Positions 1-12,900 of a stretch of DNA of 64,000 bases are shown here, piece after piece. This DNA is from Metallyticus violacea (lineage: Eukaryota; Arthropoda; Insecta; Mantodea; Metallyticidae), in the NCBI GenBank assembly GCA_030762175.1, contig CM060843.1, positions 26,582,001 to 26,646,000 of the forward strand, in the 5' to 3' direction. Made by a program: the position numbers and the translations under genes. Under the pieces are notes generated by a model, which saw nothing but the letters and a program-made list of their open reading frames with translations, did not search any database and was not told the DNA's origin. Positions within the stretch are counted from its first letter, which is position 1. Each line of letters starts with the position of its first letter.

Positions 1-1408
1 TAATTAGGTATTTATTTTTTAAAAATATTATAAACAAAATTTATAGAACAAAATAAGTTTATTTAGAATAGACAATGAAAGTAGGCAATAAAACAGCAGC
101 AGGAAATGGAAGGCTTGCAAAGAACGTTTAAATTACAATAGATATGTGAAATGTGAACCATTCACAGCTAAACAACGAGCTGTTTGCACAGTGTCAACAC
201 TGAACAGTTTATATTTTCTTCCTTTAAGGTCTTCATTACACACTGTTTTTTTATCACTTTAAGAACCGAACTTCAAATAGCCCGAGGTCAGGTGATCTAC
301 ATGGCCATTACTTTTCTTTTCATTCAGTTGTTTTATATTCTTTTTTATGGCTCCCCCTTCATTGAATTGTTTATTGTTTTCGAAACTGTTATGTTTTTAT
401 TTTGGTGAACTCCATTAAATAAACTGCGTAGCTCGTTGTGATTTCTCTTCCTGTTCCCATAACCAACCACCATTACACTTTTCATTTCTCTTTTTCAGAA
501 AGAAAAAGCATGATGGATAATTTTCAACTCAAAAATAAAAAAGAACTAATGTTGCTTTGCTATAGGCAGTTTCGTGAGCTGCTCTAGATACTCTTACTTT
601 GTTATTATAAACTTTGTGCCAAAGTCAGAGTACAGGCAAGTGCCTATTTTTTCCGTAATAAACATTATAAAGAAATTCTGAATATTTATGTTTTATGCTC
701 CAATTTTATAGTTTCATAAGAAGTATAAATTCCAATTTTGATGCTAGTGCCTATTCTTTAGTTTCAAGTTTAAAATAAGCGTATTTGCATATAAAATTCC
801 AAATAAAACCGAATTAAATATATATGTATTTTAACAATTTTGAAATTGAATAACTGAATTTAGTCCGGCTGAAAGTAAGAACTCGGCAGAGCGTATTTGT
901 GTGCAGCAGCAAATATTTTCACAAACGTTGATCTTATGCATATGTCCAAGATAATATATGTTCCAGTGACATTTGTAGATGTTGAAAAAGCCCTTTCTGC
1001 CTTCAAACTTTTGAAAAAAGTACTTTTTATATTATTTTATGTGAAGCAAACTACGAAAAATAAGTTATTAATGTTAAACACTGCGATTATTTTTCTAGGT
1101 CTGCCCATTTAAATTTTATTTCTAAAAGTTATTGCTGTAGTTTACTTAAAAGAAATTAAGCTATAAACGGTGTCAGTTAAACACTGAGATTATGCTTTTT
1201 CTTGTGATGAGAACAATATTTTCTAAGTTTCTTATTCAAGTATCAAAATCAAGAACATTATATTTGCTGCATTATTTTAAATAACTACTTTGGAAATCTA
1301 CTACGAATATTTTAATTGAACATGTTGTTAATAAAATAGGAATTTAATGATCTAAATTCATAATAAACCAGTTGTGGAAGCTAAAATTACTTTAAAATAT
1401 GTTACTTA

Positions 1409-1449
<41 letters not shown>

Positions 1450-2580
1450 TAAATTCAACATTTCTTAAAATTAAGCGCCAAAAATCATTGTTTTTAATGC
1501 CTAAAGCTTCGATATCTAGTTATAATAAATTTGTCTACTTAATTAAACTCTGTTTATCGTCAGTTAATAACATATCTTAGGATAAAATAATACTACTAGT
1601 CGTGTTGGTAAAATGAGTGGGGAATAAAGGACCTATCAAACGCAGCAATTTTAACCATACATTCTCAAAGTAACATATGAGGTATGTTCATTTGAAAGCT
1701 TGAATAACATCCTACTGTATCTAATGCTAATACAGTTATATTATTCTCAGTTAAATGAACCCAGTTTTTCTTGCAGTGTCATTTATTCCATTGTTTTGAA
1801 CTGAATTAAATAGTTGCATGAGCCACTAGGCGTTTACAAACAATTGCAATGTGACAACAAGTCAAAAAAACGAAATTTGTGACTATAACATTTTCCCAAT
1901 CAGCCCTACTAGTGGCGTTAGGACTAATGCTGGATCTGGACCCCCCTTTTATCCATTGCTCACACTCTTTAACAAAGAAGAAAAGACATGCATTATCTGC
2001 ATCTCGACTAAAACACCAATATCAATTTTCCATGGGATTGCAAACTCCCAATATACTTTGGAGAAACATCTACATCTAAGGGAAGCCAGTACTTATGAGA
2101 ATGAAAAGAAAGTTTTATTATAAAGGCAAGGAAAGGTAATTTAAATGTTTTTCCTTTGAGTTCTTGCAAAAGTTTCCTTCTGCACATATTCAAAATGCTC
2201 GTGTTTATTTTATTTATGATACCTATGGTCCAAAGTTTATTTTTTTCCGAAATTTAAGCTCTATCAGAGAATTCATTGAGATTTTGGCCTTCTCATGTTC
2301 AAACACGCTTTGCGAGCGAGGAAATCCCTATTTTTAATAATTAAAATTTCGTACTAAACGTACTACGTTGAACAACAGTAAATTCGCTTATTGTGTTATG
2401 TAGCACAGTCTAAAAATACGATCTATTGATGGGAGCTGGAGAGTTGGCTAGTGACGTATGCGGGGAAGGGAGGGCTTTATCTGCCAAGTAAAACATTACG
2501 TACTGCATATGTATCATTTATTCAAATATGGCGACCTTTTTCATTGCTTTAACGAAAATACAATAGTACTAGTGAACAGT
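1..2580. other. AT-rich DNA without a recognisable gene
   Basis: No reading frame longer than about 90 codons and none with recognisable motifs. The only distinct structure is an (ATT)n microsatellite near 1412-1450. Short frames here look like chance openings in AT-rich sequence. Confidence 0.6.
1412..1450. repeat. (ATT)n microsatellite
   Basis: About 13 uninterrupted TTA/ATT units seen directly. Confidence 0.95.
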
Positions 2581-2626
2581 TGGACGTTTTAAATTGCAAT
2601 TGCATATTTGGTTAAGTGTATATATA

Positions 2627-3140
2627 TAATGAATGTGTCACAACAGCGAAAGAAAGGAAAAATTATACATAGCAAAGCTCGAGGAATTGAGAATGTTGAT
2701 AGCTGTAATGAGTCGAGACAATAAAATTCAGATTAAAACAATCAAACTTACCAGTGTTCCAGTGAGAACAAGTACCAGGGTAAAAAGAGAAAAGGATGAA
2801 ACCGGCGAGTACTCTCTGTCGGCTCCAGGAAATACACCGGAGCGTACAAAAGTGAACTCGAATGTTTTTAACAAGAATGGGATACGCTTCTGCATAGACG
2901 AATTTTTATATAGTGCGAAAGGAAGTTACTGCATGTCCAAAAATGTAATATGATATTCGAAATAGAAAGAATTTAATTTTTTTAAGGGTTGACTCTCTGA
3001 GATATATTCTAAAAGAAATGAGGTACAAATTGAAAAAGTGCGAAAATTAAAGGGAAATGTTAATTGAAAAGTCAAACATCAATGAAATGTATCTGAAAAC
3101 AATATACCGCTTTAGGGAACAGATTTATATTATTGTTTAT
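2627..3140 (+). pseudogene. Decayed N-terminal part of an IS630/Tc1-type transposase
   Basis: An ATG at 2633 opens a 106-codon frame ending at 2953. The protein has a basic middle, then NTPERTKV and an NGIRFCIDEFLY segment, which resembles the start of an arthropod DDE_3-type transposase family in which a helix-turn-helix region is followed by LRRILKEMGF-like and LIE-like blocks. In another frame from about 2987 the block LRYILKEMRYKLKKC appears, then a stop, then REMLIEKSNI and a YRFRE block. Together they give the family order with at least one frameshift and one stop. The catalytic DDE half is missing. I infer a dead transposon fragment; a chance similarity in the second half is possible but unlikely because the blocks are in the right order. 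Confidence 0.5.
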
Positions 3141-3213
3141 AAATACAATAGTACCATATTATATGTAATATAGTACTATATATTTCACTATTAATAATGT
3201 AACAAATTAACAG

Positions 3214-3349
3214 TAATTATAAAAGCAGAAAAGGATAAAACACTAAGAGAAAGTCGCACTTGTAATCGATGTATTTCGAACTACTAGAGTGATTGATTAC
3301 AAATGTGGCTTTCTCTTAGTGTTTCATCCTTTTCTGCTTTTATGATTAT
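3214..3349. repeat. Foldback (inverted-repeat) element, copy 1
   Basis: Two arms of about 54 bp (3214-3267 and 3295-3349) are inverted copies of each other with only a few mismatches, around a 27-nt spacer. The arm carries GGATAAAACACT followed by a GAAAGYCRCAYTTGTAAT block. The same arm sequence recurs at 61183-61324, so this is a dispersed family rather than a chance palindrome. No coding capacity. It could be a minimal MITE reduced to its terminal inverted repeats. Confidence 0.75.
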
Positions 3350-3855
3350 ATAAATATATAAAGTGCAAATATATATATATAAAGTGCTAAAGAATTCAAC
3401 CACACAAATTGCAAGGGTTGTGGAGGGGTCCTAGATAAGCATTTTGAAATAGGGAACTTATGACCCACTTTGTAAACTTTCAATGTTATGACGCTTTTAA
3501 GAAATCGGATATACCAGCTGATACGTCAATTTAACTTAAGTGTATGAATTAGATTATCATTCATAATGATCACGTTTTACCCAAGTAGTCGAAAAATGTA
3601 CTGTTAATACACAGTACACAGTAAGTGAAAAATTATTTGCTTTCCTACTTCGGTGAAATTGTTTGTTATGCGAGGGTATGCACGCTAATGGAACAGTTCA
3701 ATAGTGCTACATAGTTAATTGCACATGCGCGAAGTACCTAGCACATAGCAGCAGAGACTTGAGGTTACAACCAACCCTGTCTTGCGACCGAAGTTCCGAA
3801 CGGTAGCGGAGAAAGCGGAATTCCGCCCGAACGGCAGTCAGAAAGTTTTAAGTTC

Positions 3856-3856
<1 letters not shown>

Positions 3857-3915
<59 letters not shown>

Positions 3916-3937
3916 TATTATTATTATTATTATTATA
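3857..3937. repeat. (AAT)n-(ATT)n palindromic microsatellite
   Basis: About 19 AAT units switch at about 3914 to about 8 ATT units, so the array can fold on itself. The poly-isoleucine frame across it is an artefact. Confidence 0.95.
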
Positions 3938-4014
3938 CGTACACTAAATTACCGTAACCCAAACTATGAAAACGCAAAAGTAATTCTTTAAAAGATCACA
4001 AGTGAGATAAAAAG

Positions 4015-4090
4015 AGGTTATACGTGCAGGGAACGAACTCATGACTTTTGCATTACTTACATGACGCTCTAACCAATTGACCTGTTAGGG
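4015..4090 (-). repeat. tRNA-like segment, possible SINE head
   Basis: On the minus strand TCAATTGGTTAGAGCGTC resembles a tRNA D-arm/A box, and GAGTTCGTTCCC about 30 nt later resembles a B box/T-arm. The acceptor arms do not pair well, so this is not a working tRNA gene. No second copy in the window supports a SINE family. Confidence 0.35.
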
Positions 4091-4304
4091 TCTACATGAT
4101 TATCGAGAAAATTATCTGCCTAAAGTAATCCCTACTACCGAAATCGTAACCAGTCGGTTGGCTTTCTTCGCTACCGTTCGGGACTGTGGCCCGTAAGGCT
4201 AAGTTACGTGAGTGGTTATTGGATCATTTTATGCTTTTAAGTCAATTACAACAGCCGGTTTACAGTTGCTCCGAAACGAATTCTTATTTGCCGAGCTCGC
4301 TAAT

Positions 4305-5290
4305 ATGTATTTAATTTATGGGGAAGCAAGAGGAGATGCATCTGTAGCTGCACAATTGTACAGGGATAGGTTTCCAGAATTCATCCTTACCATTTGACTT
4401 CTCAAAATGTCCATAGGCGTTTACCGGAAACTGGATCTTTAATGGTGCACAGATCCGATGCCGGTGCAAACCGAAGGCTTTGTACTCCAGTCTTGAAGAG
4501 GAGGTACTTACCATGGTTTGGGTGGAACTTTCCACCAGCACCCGAGTAATGACCAGGTCAATGAAAACGAATCCAGCGTGTATCGGATACTGTACGAAGT
4601 ACGATTCTTTCACTGTCACCTGCTTAAGGTGATAGGGCATTGGGGAGCGGACTTCGGTCCGAGATTAGAATTCTACAGATGGGCCTTGGAGGGGCAGAAT
4701 GAACAGTCTAATATCTCCTAGGTTCTCTTCACCGACAGGGCCATGTTCACAATAGGTAGGCTGATTCTGAACCATAGGAACAGTCATATATAAGTATCAG
4801 CAGCCACATGCAGTGATGGAGGTTGGTTATCAGCACAGATTCAATAATCTACTTCCTACACAGCTAAACGGGCACGTGTATCTTCAGTTCCTCACCCATC
4901 ATTTGTCTGTTTTTGGAAGACGTCCCTCTGAACATCCGACGTCAGCTGTGGTTGCAGCATGATGGAGCTCCTCTTCATTTCAGGGTGGAAGTAGGAGATT
5001 ATCTCAATGGCGTGCTTCCTGAGTAGTGGATTGGAAAAGGTGATCCTGTAAATTGGCCACCCCGTTCTCCGGATGTCAGCCCCCTAGCTCTTTTATGGGG
5101 ACATTTTAAGAATCTCGTGTACACATCATCAGTTAGCCCTGATGAACAGTTAATAACATGGATGTTGGCTGCTTGTGACGAGGTTCGTAATACCCCAGAT
5201 CTTTTTGAGAGAGTGCGAGGATCATTTGTTCGCTGGTGCACTCTTTGCAGGAATGTTGCAGGCCGTCACATCGAACAATATCTCTGGTCT
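4305..5290 (+). pseudogene. Decayed IS630/Tc1-like (DUF4817-type) transposase
   Basis: The frame begins at an ATG at 4305 with MYLIYGEARGDA and LYRDRFPE, the N-terminal signature of a transposase group abundant in insects (EARGN...ALYRERFP). In changing frames follow DPSTSTR, ADFGPRLEFYRW, VLFTDRAMFT with HRNSHI (first catalytic Asp region), LQHDGAPLHF (second catalytic region), WPPRSPD (third region) and a C-terminal AACDEVRNTPDLFERVR with GRHIEQYL. There are many stops and frameshifts. The expected PLDFFLWG around the third acidic residue reads PLALLWG, so that residue is lost. An ancient, inactive copy; I could not find its terminal inverted repeats. Confidence 0.8.
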
Positions 5291-5299
5291 TCTGTTTTA

Positions 5300-7840
5300 T
5301 TTTTTTGCACTTAAAACATTTTTTCCCCTCAATACTACAATTTTCTTTCATTTGCTTTTTACAATCTGTGATAAGCTAGAATGCAGCTTACTTACTTTTT
5401 CTTAAATATTTAGTTTCATTCAGGAACATTTTCCTTTACTCTAGAGAAAGCAGTTTATTTTTGCTTTTAAGTACTTACTATATCTGCCATCATTGACTAG
5501 AGTGGAGGAAACATCTTCTAAATTTTGAAATGTATCTGCACTTGCAATACTACATGTACATCACAGGTCAAGGTGATAAATTCTCGGGTAATGACTTTAC
5601 TCTTTACAAGTTTAGAGTTGCTTTGTTATTCACAGTAAGGATAAGTAAGCAACAAAATTCGTACTCGATAAATTGACTTTTACTGGGTTTTATTTGAAGC
5701 TAGTGTACTGGTTGAGCAAAAGAGGTATGCTTCATAACCCATATTGTTTTTATGGAATCTAATTAGTCAGTGTCAAACTGTTCCGTTAGAAACTTAATGT
5801 CATAACTTTAAGCTTTGAACAGAATAAATTCTCTGTTTCCAAATTGCTAGTCTGAGACCCCTCTACATTCTCTGAAAACATGCGGTGTGGTTCATTAATG
5901 CTCGATATATTCCAACAATATTGCACATTAGCAAGTTTCAAATATTCATGATAGTTCTTAGTAAAGCGGCTTTTAATGTCTTATATCTCAAATTTTCGAT
6001 CAGCAAATTCTCACTTCATCCAAAGTAATGGCCAACGCACAATCAGCACATAATTATTAATGCCAAATTATATTTGGTAATAGGGCATTTTACTTTAATA
6101 TAAATAGCAGCAAGTAGCAATAATCACCGTACTTTTATTTATATTTCTTCTGAAATATTTGTAACACTCTAAAATGAAAGTAAAAGCATAAAATATTACA
6201 TCATTTATTGCAATGGTTGTGAAGGAGAGTATTAACCTCTCTCGGGTGAGGTTTGACAACATAGTGACAGAGAAATGTTTTTTGCACCTAAACAGCGTAT
6301 AATGATCGATGATGCTAAATGCCACATAAAAAGGGCTGCAACACACAAAGACTGGAATACTTTTTTACATGACATATTGGATAATGGAGTAGAGTTTTCT
6401 ATATTCCCACATCAGAGAACAACGTGCATAATTAGAGCTTCCACAGTTCTGCATGGTGTAATGAATGAGAGGCCCTAGGCATACTCCATCCATTCAATTT
6501 AATGAAGTTAGCATTATCTTTGTAAACATCGAACTAGTAGTAAGCTCTTGTGTGGTCTCAATGGTTTTCAGGTATTGAAAATGTAGGATATATATAAAAA
6601 CAGAATTTAACAAAGGGAACTTTGTTGGAAATGTGTTTGATTGAACTCTATTTTCGATACTTACGACTGGCCCGGCAAAAAAAAAAAAAAAAAAAAATAG
6701 TGATAAGTTATGAATTTGTTATTACAATGGTCTCCACCTACCTTTGCCGCTAATGAATACCCTGGAAAATGAGATTCCTGCCCCGAACAATAAGCTTAGG
6801 CAGCTGCAGGTACTGTAAGGTACTCTTTGGCAAGGTTAGCGTATAGCACGAGCCTGCATCAAGTGGTGGGAACGTTCTCTGCTTAGTTACTGCGGATTCT
6901 GTCTGTTGGTTGTTATAAACCAGGATTTGCTGGTTTATGCGATATTGTATGTCTTAGATACTAAGCGTACAGCATCGGCAGCATTCAAAATTCAACCCCG
7001 CTTTATATAAAATACACTTGAAATGCTATCCTCCCTGGCTAAACAGGAGTTGTATCTGAAAAAAATATTCTGATTAACACGATTAAATACGACCACGGTA
7101 ATTTCATTGCTTATATTTTTCTTTACATTCTGAATCTCAGAATTGTCCTGTTAATTTTGGGAGTGATTGCTCAAGTTCTGAAATTCCAAAACTGATGGGC
7201 AATAAACAGCACTTGCATATAAAACCACCGATCTACAGTTAGTTTTCTAATCAGCTTAACGGATAAATGTGTAATATTGTGAGATTGGCAGGAAACAATC
7301 TTAGAAAGCGGCATTGTAACTAGCCCGGTAGTACTGTAGTGCTCTTAGATATTGCAGGTACTTGTGAAACGGTGCCTTTAAATTGTTATGGTGATAAGCC
7401 AGGGTTTTGAACTATAAATCATGCGTGGTTTCAGTAGTTCCCCCAAATCCATTAGGATAAATATGAGGATGAGAAAGGAGGGATAGGTAAGTTGCTTGGC
7501 TATAAAACATACTCGTAATCTTTTGCTTGAGTGGAGGTGAATGATCACAATTTTTTTTGCTATGTTATTTGTAAAGGTGCCCAACCTTCTGTTAGCTACC
7601 TTAGTTTCAGAGCAATTCATACATTTTAGAGGAGCCTTGTCAGTTTAGAAATATTCTTAAGCTGGGCTGAGCATTGACTATATTCCGCACCGTTAAATCA
7701 ACTTTTAAATTAGACTATTATATTAATGTGCTTAATTATTTGCTTTTCTCAGAGTTTTGATCGGAGTTTAGAATTTCAAGCCAAATTAAAGAAGTTGTCG
7801 CTGTTTTTGGACTAATGTTAGGTTTTCCCCTTTTAAAGGT
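5300..7840. other. Unassigned AT-rich DNA
   Basis: No recognisable gene. A frame at 6275-6478 (67 codons) has no motif I know. A run of 21 A residues lies at 6677-6697, perhaps a retrotransposon tail whose body I cannot recognise. Confidence 0.5.
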
Positions 7841-7853
7841 ATTCTCATTGTTT

Positions 7854-8144
7854 CGTCGGTCCTGGTGCTAGTGGTAACCATACTTGCCTCCTAAACCCAA
7901 GGTCGCGGGCTCAACCCGATCAGGATCGATGGATTTTTTCGGGCGTAAAAATCCTAAGTATGGATGGCTTCCTTCGGAAGGGAAGTAAAGCCGTAGGACC
8001 CATGTCGTACATTTGCGGCACGAAAAAGAACCTCAGGCCTGAAAAAAGAGGCCTCTGAGCAAAATTTGTCGGCCGTTTCACGCCCGGAATTGAACGGGAC
8101 GCTGATGACCTGTGATGTTAAAGAGCGTCCTTAAATAAAACGAA
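7854..8144 (+). mobile_element. SINE1 (S1), full-length copy
   Basis: A 291-bp tRNA-derived SINE bounded by an 11-bp target duplication, TCTCATTGTTT, at 7843-7853 and 8145-8155. The head (GGTCCTGGTG, then GTGGTAACCATACTTGCCTCC) matches a tRNA D-arm and an anticodon arm with CCT, suggesting tRNA-Arg origin. The B box is at GGGCTCAACCC (other copies have GGTTCGAACCC). The tRNA-unrelated body follows, ending in a hairpin (8097-8130: GGACGCT pairs with AGCGTCC) and a TTAAATAAA tail. RNA polymerase III should transcribe it from the A and B boxes. Confidence 0.9.
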
Positions 8145-8159
8145 TCTCATTGTTTTTCC

Positions 8160-9050
8160 TCAACAGTAAATTTTGTTTGTGCCTTGCTTTCCTCTTTATT
8201 TAAGTTTAATGAGTATTAGCTGGTTGTTATTTAAGTCCGGCCGATTCGTCTTCCATTAATTAAGTAATTATAAATGTACCAGTGTTTATAATCCGAGTGC
8301 AAAACACGGTCTATTAAATTGCGAAAGTTGCGTGACTCGGCAAATACATTTAATGGGGAGGGGGAGAAAGGAAGCGGATCTTATATTGCTAAAGGCTGAC
8401 AGAATATATAAGGTAACCTCTTGCGGTTTCTACACAAATATTAATATTTCGATGGTAAATGTGTTTGTGATAACATTCTTCATTAGCAGAAAACCACAAA
8501 AAATCACGTTTTGAGTTCACCGAATCCCTGCCATGGCAGCTATTTGAACCATAACTCCAGAGAAGAATGAGCTTTCCACACCTGTTACAAGAGTTGAGAC
8601 AAAACGTTACCAGGATGCTCAAATACGAAATTCTCAAACCATTAGGAGTTATGCAAAGTGCCCTAGAGCAAAAGACGGGAACACAAAAAGTGTGTTGTGT
8701 AACTTTTACAATAAACATTTGTGAGAATTGTTTGTAAGCACCTACTGCAGTTTTGTCTATTTATTATATGTATTTAATTTTAAACATTTTTATTGGTTAC
8801 TGTTATTCTTGAATTTGCTATTTCAAACTTTGTTCCTAGAGTAAATCAGGTAATTCAGGTCAAAATGACTAATTCTTTAAACGACTGTATGTAGATTTTT
8901 GAAAAACACATATATGGTAAAAAGGCTTCTTATGGAAGTTTACACTGCAATTGTTGCCTGATTGATTAATTTCAAAATATAACTAAATATTAAATCTATG
9001 TTTAGTTAATTAGAATTTATCTTCCTCGACCTTTATAACTTTGAAAAAAA
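8160..9050. other. Unassigned AT-rich DNA
   Basis: No gene recognised. A 109-codon minus-strand frame (8389-8718) lacks motifs and looks like chance. Confidence 0.5.
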
Positions 9051-9084
9051 AAAAAAAAGGAATGCGGTCCACTTGATGGATTCA

Positions 9085-9300
9085 TTTTATTTAAGGACGC
9101 TCTTTAACATCTCAGATCATCAGCGTCGCATTAAATTCCGGGCGTGAAACGACCGACAAATTTTGCTCAGAGGTCTCTTCTTTCAGGCTTGAAATTGTTT
9201 ATCGGCCGTAAATCTACGGCATGGACCCCTTCCGAAGGGAGCCATACTTAGGATTTTTACGCCCGATAAAATCCATGGCTGAGATTGAACCGGCGATCTT
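9085..9300 (-). mobile_element. SINE1 copy, minus strand, diverged
   Basis: Reverse complement of the S1 body: GGACGCTCTTTAACATCTCA, the GACAAATTTTGCTCAGAGG block, the CTTCCGAAGGG block and CTTAGGATTTTTACGCCCG are all recognisable. An internal segment is shortened around 9200 and the tRNA head is degraded near 9290. It abuts the LINE remnant that follows. Confidence 0.85.
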
Positions 9301-9960
9301 GGATCTGCGAGGCACTGGGAATTAAATTACAGGAATGGGAGGGAGCTGAATATGTAAACAGCATTCAAGTCGATTTTTCGAAAAACGTTCTCGGGTTCTC
9401 CAAAGGAACGTTAAACTGTGGGAACATGAGGGAGGTCGGTTGCTGTGAAGAAACGGTTAATAGTCAAACAAGCACCGTGAAATACCCGACTTAGACTAAT
9501 GTAGAAACACCAAACTACGCTCTAAATGCAATAGACACCAGATACAAAATGTAACACCAACGTTGCAGAGTTGCAGAGTTGGAAAGAAGACTCAAGAGGG
9601 ATTAGACTGGGTTCAATACGGCAACGAGGCAATGCAAATAATAAATAAGTATGGAAGAAGGTTAGAACAAAGCTAGAGGATACCAGCAGGCAGGAAACCG
9701 AGACAGAACTGCAACACGACAGTCTTCTTGATGAAATTAAATTAACCTAGGGTAAAGAGATAGGTAAATATGTACTTTTTAGAGAGAAAGGCAAGATCAG
9801 GAAAGGAAAGGTTTAAACTGGAGGTTGGAAGGCTAAAACATAACGGATAGCTCTGGTAGGAGAATCTGCCCATTTTGTGAAGAGGATGAGGAATGGGTAC
9901 ATATTCCAACGAATGTATCCAATGGGATCAACTGAGAAAAAAGCGTATCCAGCAAAGAAA
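9286..9960 (+). pseudogene. Decayed LINE ORF2, C-terminal part
   Basis: The first frame contains EWEGAEYVNSIQVDFSKNVL and then GTLNCGNMREVG, the pattern of the post-RT region of insect LINEs (VERIQ..F.K.VLGV.R.TPN...REVG). Further blocks in shifted frames are TRQCK, KLEDTSRQE, GKEIGKYVLFREKGKIRKG and RICPFCEEDEEWVHI, a CX2C-type zinc-binding end as in R1/Jockey-like ORF2 proteins. Several stops and frameshifts separate them. RT catalytic motifs are not present, so this is a 5'-truncated or eroded copy. Assignment rests on remembered family patterns. Confidence 0.55.
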
Positions 9961-9964
9961 ATTA

Positions 9965-12900
9965 ATGCAATTGATTGGCGTGCTGGGACTTGTTTTGGCA
10001 TCACATTAATTGATTGAATTTGGCCATTCCTAGCCAAAGTGCACGAAGTTAGGACCAATAACATGTAGTGCTTTATATACATACCTTCAACAACATGACC
10101 CCAACAATGAACAATCTCAAACTTTAAACCCGTTGAAAGAGATTCGTTCAGATGTAGTTACGGTCCAGACCAAAATTCTTACATTATAAAATAGTGTAGT
10201 TTGATTTTGTGAATAAACTTAAAATATTAAAACCTGTTAAAATATGTAAACCAAAAGGAAGTATGATTTAAATACAGGCTGAGGATTAAATACCCTGACA
10301 TTAAGAAAACAATTGCAAATTCGGGCGTTCAACAGAATAAGTGAGATGTCCCGAAGCATCGTCAGAAATCTCCACTTTGAAGAATTTCAAGGCACAAACA
10401 ACTTTTTATGTGCTCTTGAAACAAAAAAATTCATAAAATACTAATTATATATATACATAAACTAATGTCAGAAAAGCAAATTTGCTGTAATATCTTTACT
10501 TTAAAGCAACTGTGGAACAAATTACAAAACTTTTGGTTTGGAGATATCTGCTTGTGCAACTCAGAAAAGTATTTTGCCATCTAAGTTGAACAGAACAGAG
10601 TTCAGAAAGCAGTCAAAGCATTATATTTAAATCTGAATTACCACGAGCTATTTTAGGTATAACAGAGCATATTCACAAAATAATGTTGAACGTTTTTATG
10701 CTAATGTTTCTGAAATATTTTGAATCACAAAATAAATGTAAATTTTGTAATACAACGTTCTCTTAAAATCCTATATAAGAAGCATGTATTTATTTGCTTC
10801 ACAGCCAAAACTCAAAGTTCCACTAAGCAGTTCCTACTTTTGTAGAAAGCCAAACAAGTCGAAGCGAGCATAAAAGTATTTATACTTCTTTCAAAAGTAA
10901 GTCAAAATATGCATTCACATACAAATTCTTTCCCTACCCATTATACATAGAATATAGGTGGTAAATAAAAGTGACAAGAGAGAAACTTTTTTTTCTTACT
11001 GAAAATATGTACAATTAGACTCCAGTACATGGATATATAAGGAAAAGAGAGGTTCAGTTTTCATAAACATTAATTTTAATTCTAAATCTTTCTGTAGATC
11101 CAACGCATTAAATCAGTTTTATATTAATGGAAATTGCTATGTATGTTGTACCTCCACGCTGATGTAACGTACATGACAGACACTGTGCAGTTGACCTCTA
11201 GTATCCCCATCAATGAATATTGCATTCACTCTTGTGTGTATACTACACCACCTTCAAGGCATGGAAGTCAACAAATTTATCTCCTTGAAAAAGGGACGAT
11301 AGAGTTGGTAAATAAATGACGCATGGTATATATTATACATTCTTCTGGCATTCTCCAGCCAAAACATGTACTGCAAGAAAGGGTGTTTAAAAATAAATTT
11401 AACACGTGTTCGCTTCCTGCGGCCCCAACAGCGTGGAATACGGACACGTAATTTTACATGCATTTTTAAACAGCGTTTCGAACTCGCTGTTCACCACCTC
11501 AACCATGTTTGTGGGCACATCGGTATGTATGAGGTTTGTACCGGAATTGCTTATCGCGGTTTGTTCACCCTCATTGCTAAACGCAAGGGTTATCGGATTT
11601 TTCACCATCATACCACCTAACAAAGTACATGTGTTGAAAATGTGTTATGCATAATTTGCATACAGTTATTTACTTTCTTCCAATTATTATTTGGAAACAC
11701 CAACATTTAAATGATCTGATGGAATGTACATCATAGCTGTGTTAATTTGATGAATTTGCATTTGCTGTTATAATCTAACATATAGTTTCAAGTTTAACTT
11801 GTGAAGTACACAAAGTGTTTACTTGGAAGTTTTAAAAAGATTCTGCAGCCACGGGAAATATCCGACTTTTCGTAAAGCAATGCAAAACTCTCTGTATAAG
11901 GATGTGGTAAGAAGCAGGAGAAACTAAAAATAACATTAATGAAGATTTCAAACCTTGCCCTTTAAGGTGCTCTCCATTAAGTCCAAAAAGCTTCCAAGAG
12001 CAGTAAAATGCGAATAATTGGAAATGATTAATTTTGAGTATATAAAGTAATTATGCACAAACTATTTGTTTTGTAAAACTTCCGTACAAAATCCAGGCAA
12101 GCCATAACTCACTTGGACATTTCATATGTCCAAGTGATTCCAAAACTTAATTATTTAGTCTTTATCTATAACAGTGCATAATAGAAAGATCTCTTTTCAT
12201 TTATTAGAAATGGTTTCCCATAGCAGAACAATTTCTATAAATAAATATAATGCTTTCGTGAATACTTACTCTAAAATGTGATTTTTCGCGCATATTAAGG
12301 AAAATCTTAATTGGTCGTAGGTATATAAACGTTTTATCCTGGTTTGTCTTCAATTCTAAATTCATTTCAATCTTCATTGCTGTTGCCTGTGTTAAAGTTT
12401 TATTGCACATCGCGTTGAATCATCACTTATCTTTTCCATGTTTGATTTTCGCAAGTATAAGGCACTTTTCTGTTAACATGCCAAATGAAATTCGCAATTA
12501 TAGAAATCCACTATTGTGAGATCACTCTAATGTCTTTGTAATGCCTTACACCCTATATGTGAAATAAATATGCGTAAATAAGCGAATAAATAGATGAACA
12601 CAATAGAATGCAGTTAAAAGAATTATCAAAATATTGTCTTGCACTTATCGCTTCTCTTTGCACTATCCACACACATAGGTGCACAAAGTAAAATTCTAGC
12701 ACAGCGATTAACCACTTTTACCGAACACAAATGTTTTGTTTCCCTTAACATCTCTTTAGATTACATCACTAACGTATATGAAAACCAAAATGGAAAACCA
12801 TATTATATACCTTAACAAACTGTTCTTAGAGCACAAAACACTAAAAAGTTGCAAGTTTCATGTTTCCTGTTATGAAATATAAAGACATCAAATTAGTTCT

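Larger units (their letters stand above)
3797..4183. repeat. Pair of inverted 21-bp repeats flanking a microsatellite and tRNA-like segment
   Basis: CCGAACGGTAGCG followed by GAGAAAGC at 3797-3817 recurs as its reverse complement at 4163-4183 with one mismatch. Between them lie a palindromic (AAT)n/(ATT)n microsatellite and a tRNA-like segment. The arrangement could be the ends of a MITE of about 390 bp, or two arms left by rearrangement. Confidence 0.4.

Noticed and set aside
3782..3991. Open frame with a long isoleucine run
   Set aside because: It is the translation of the (AAT)n/(ATT)n microsatellite, not a gene.
7854..8144. Possible functional tRNA genes (here and at other SINE heads)
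   Set aside because: A and B boxes are present, but acceptor stems do not pair properly and each is fused to a SINE body.
11366..11654. Overlapping frames on both strands in a GC-richer patch
   Set aside because: All three overlapping frames are open simply because of locally higher GC; none shows a family motif.
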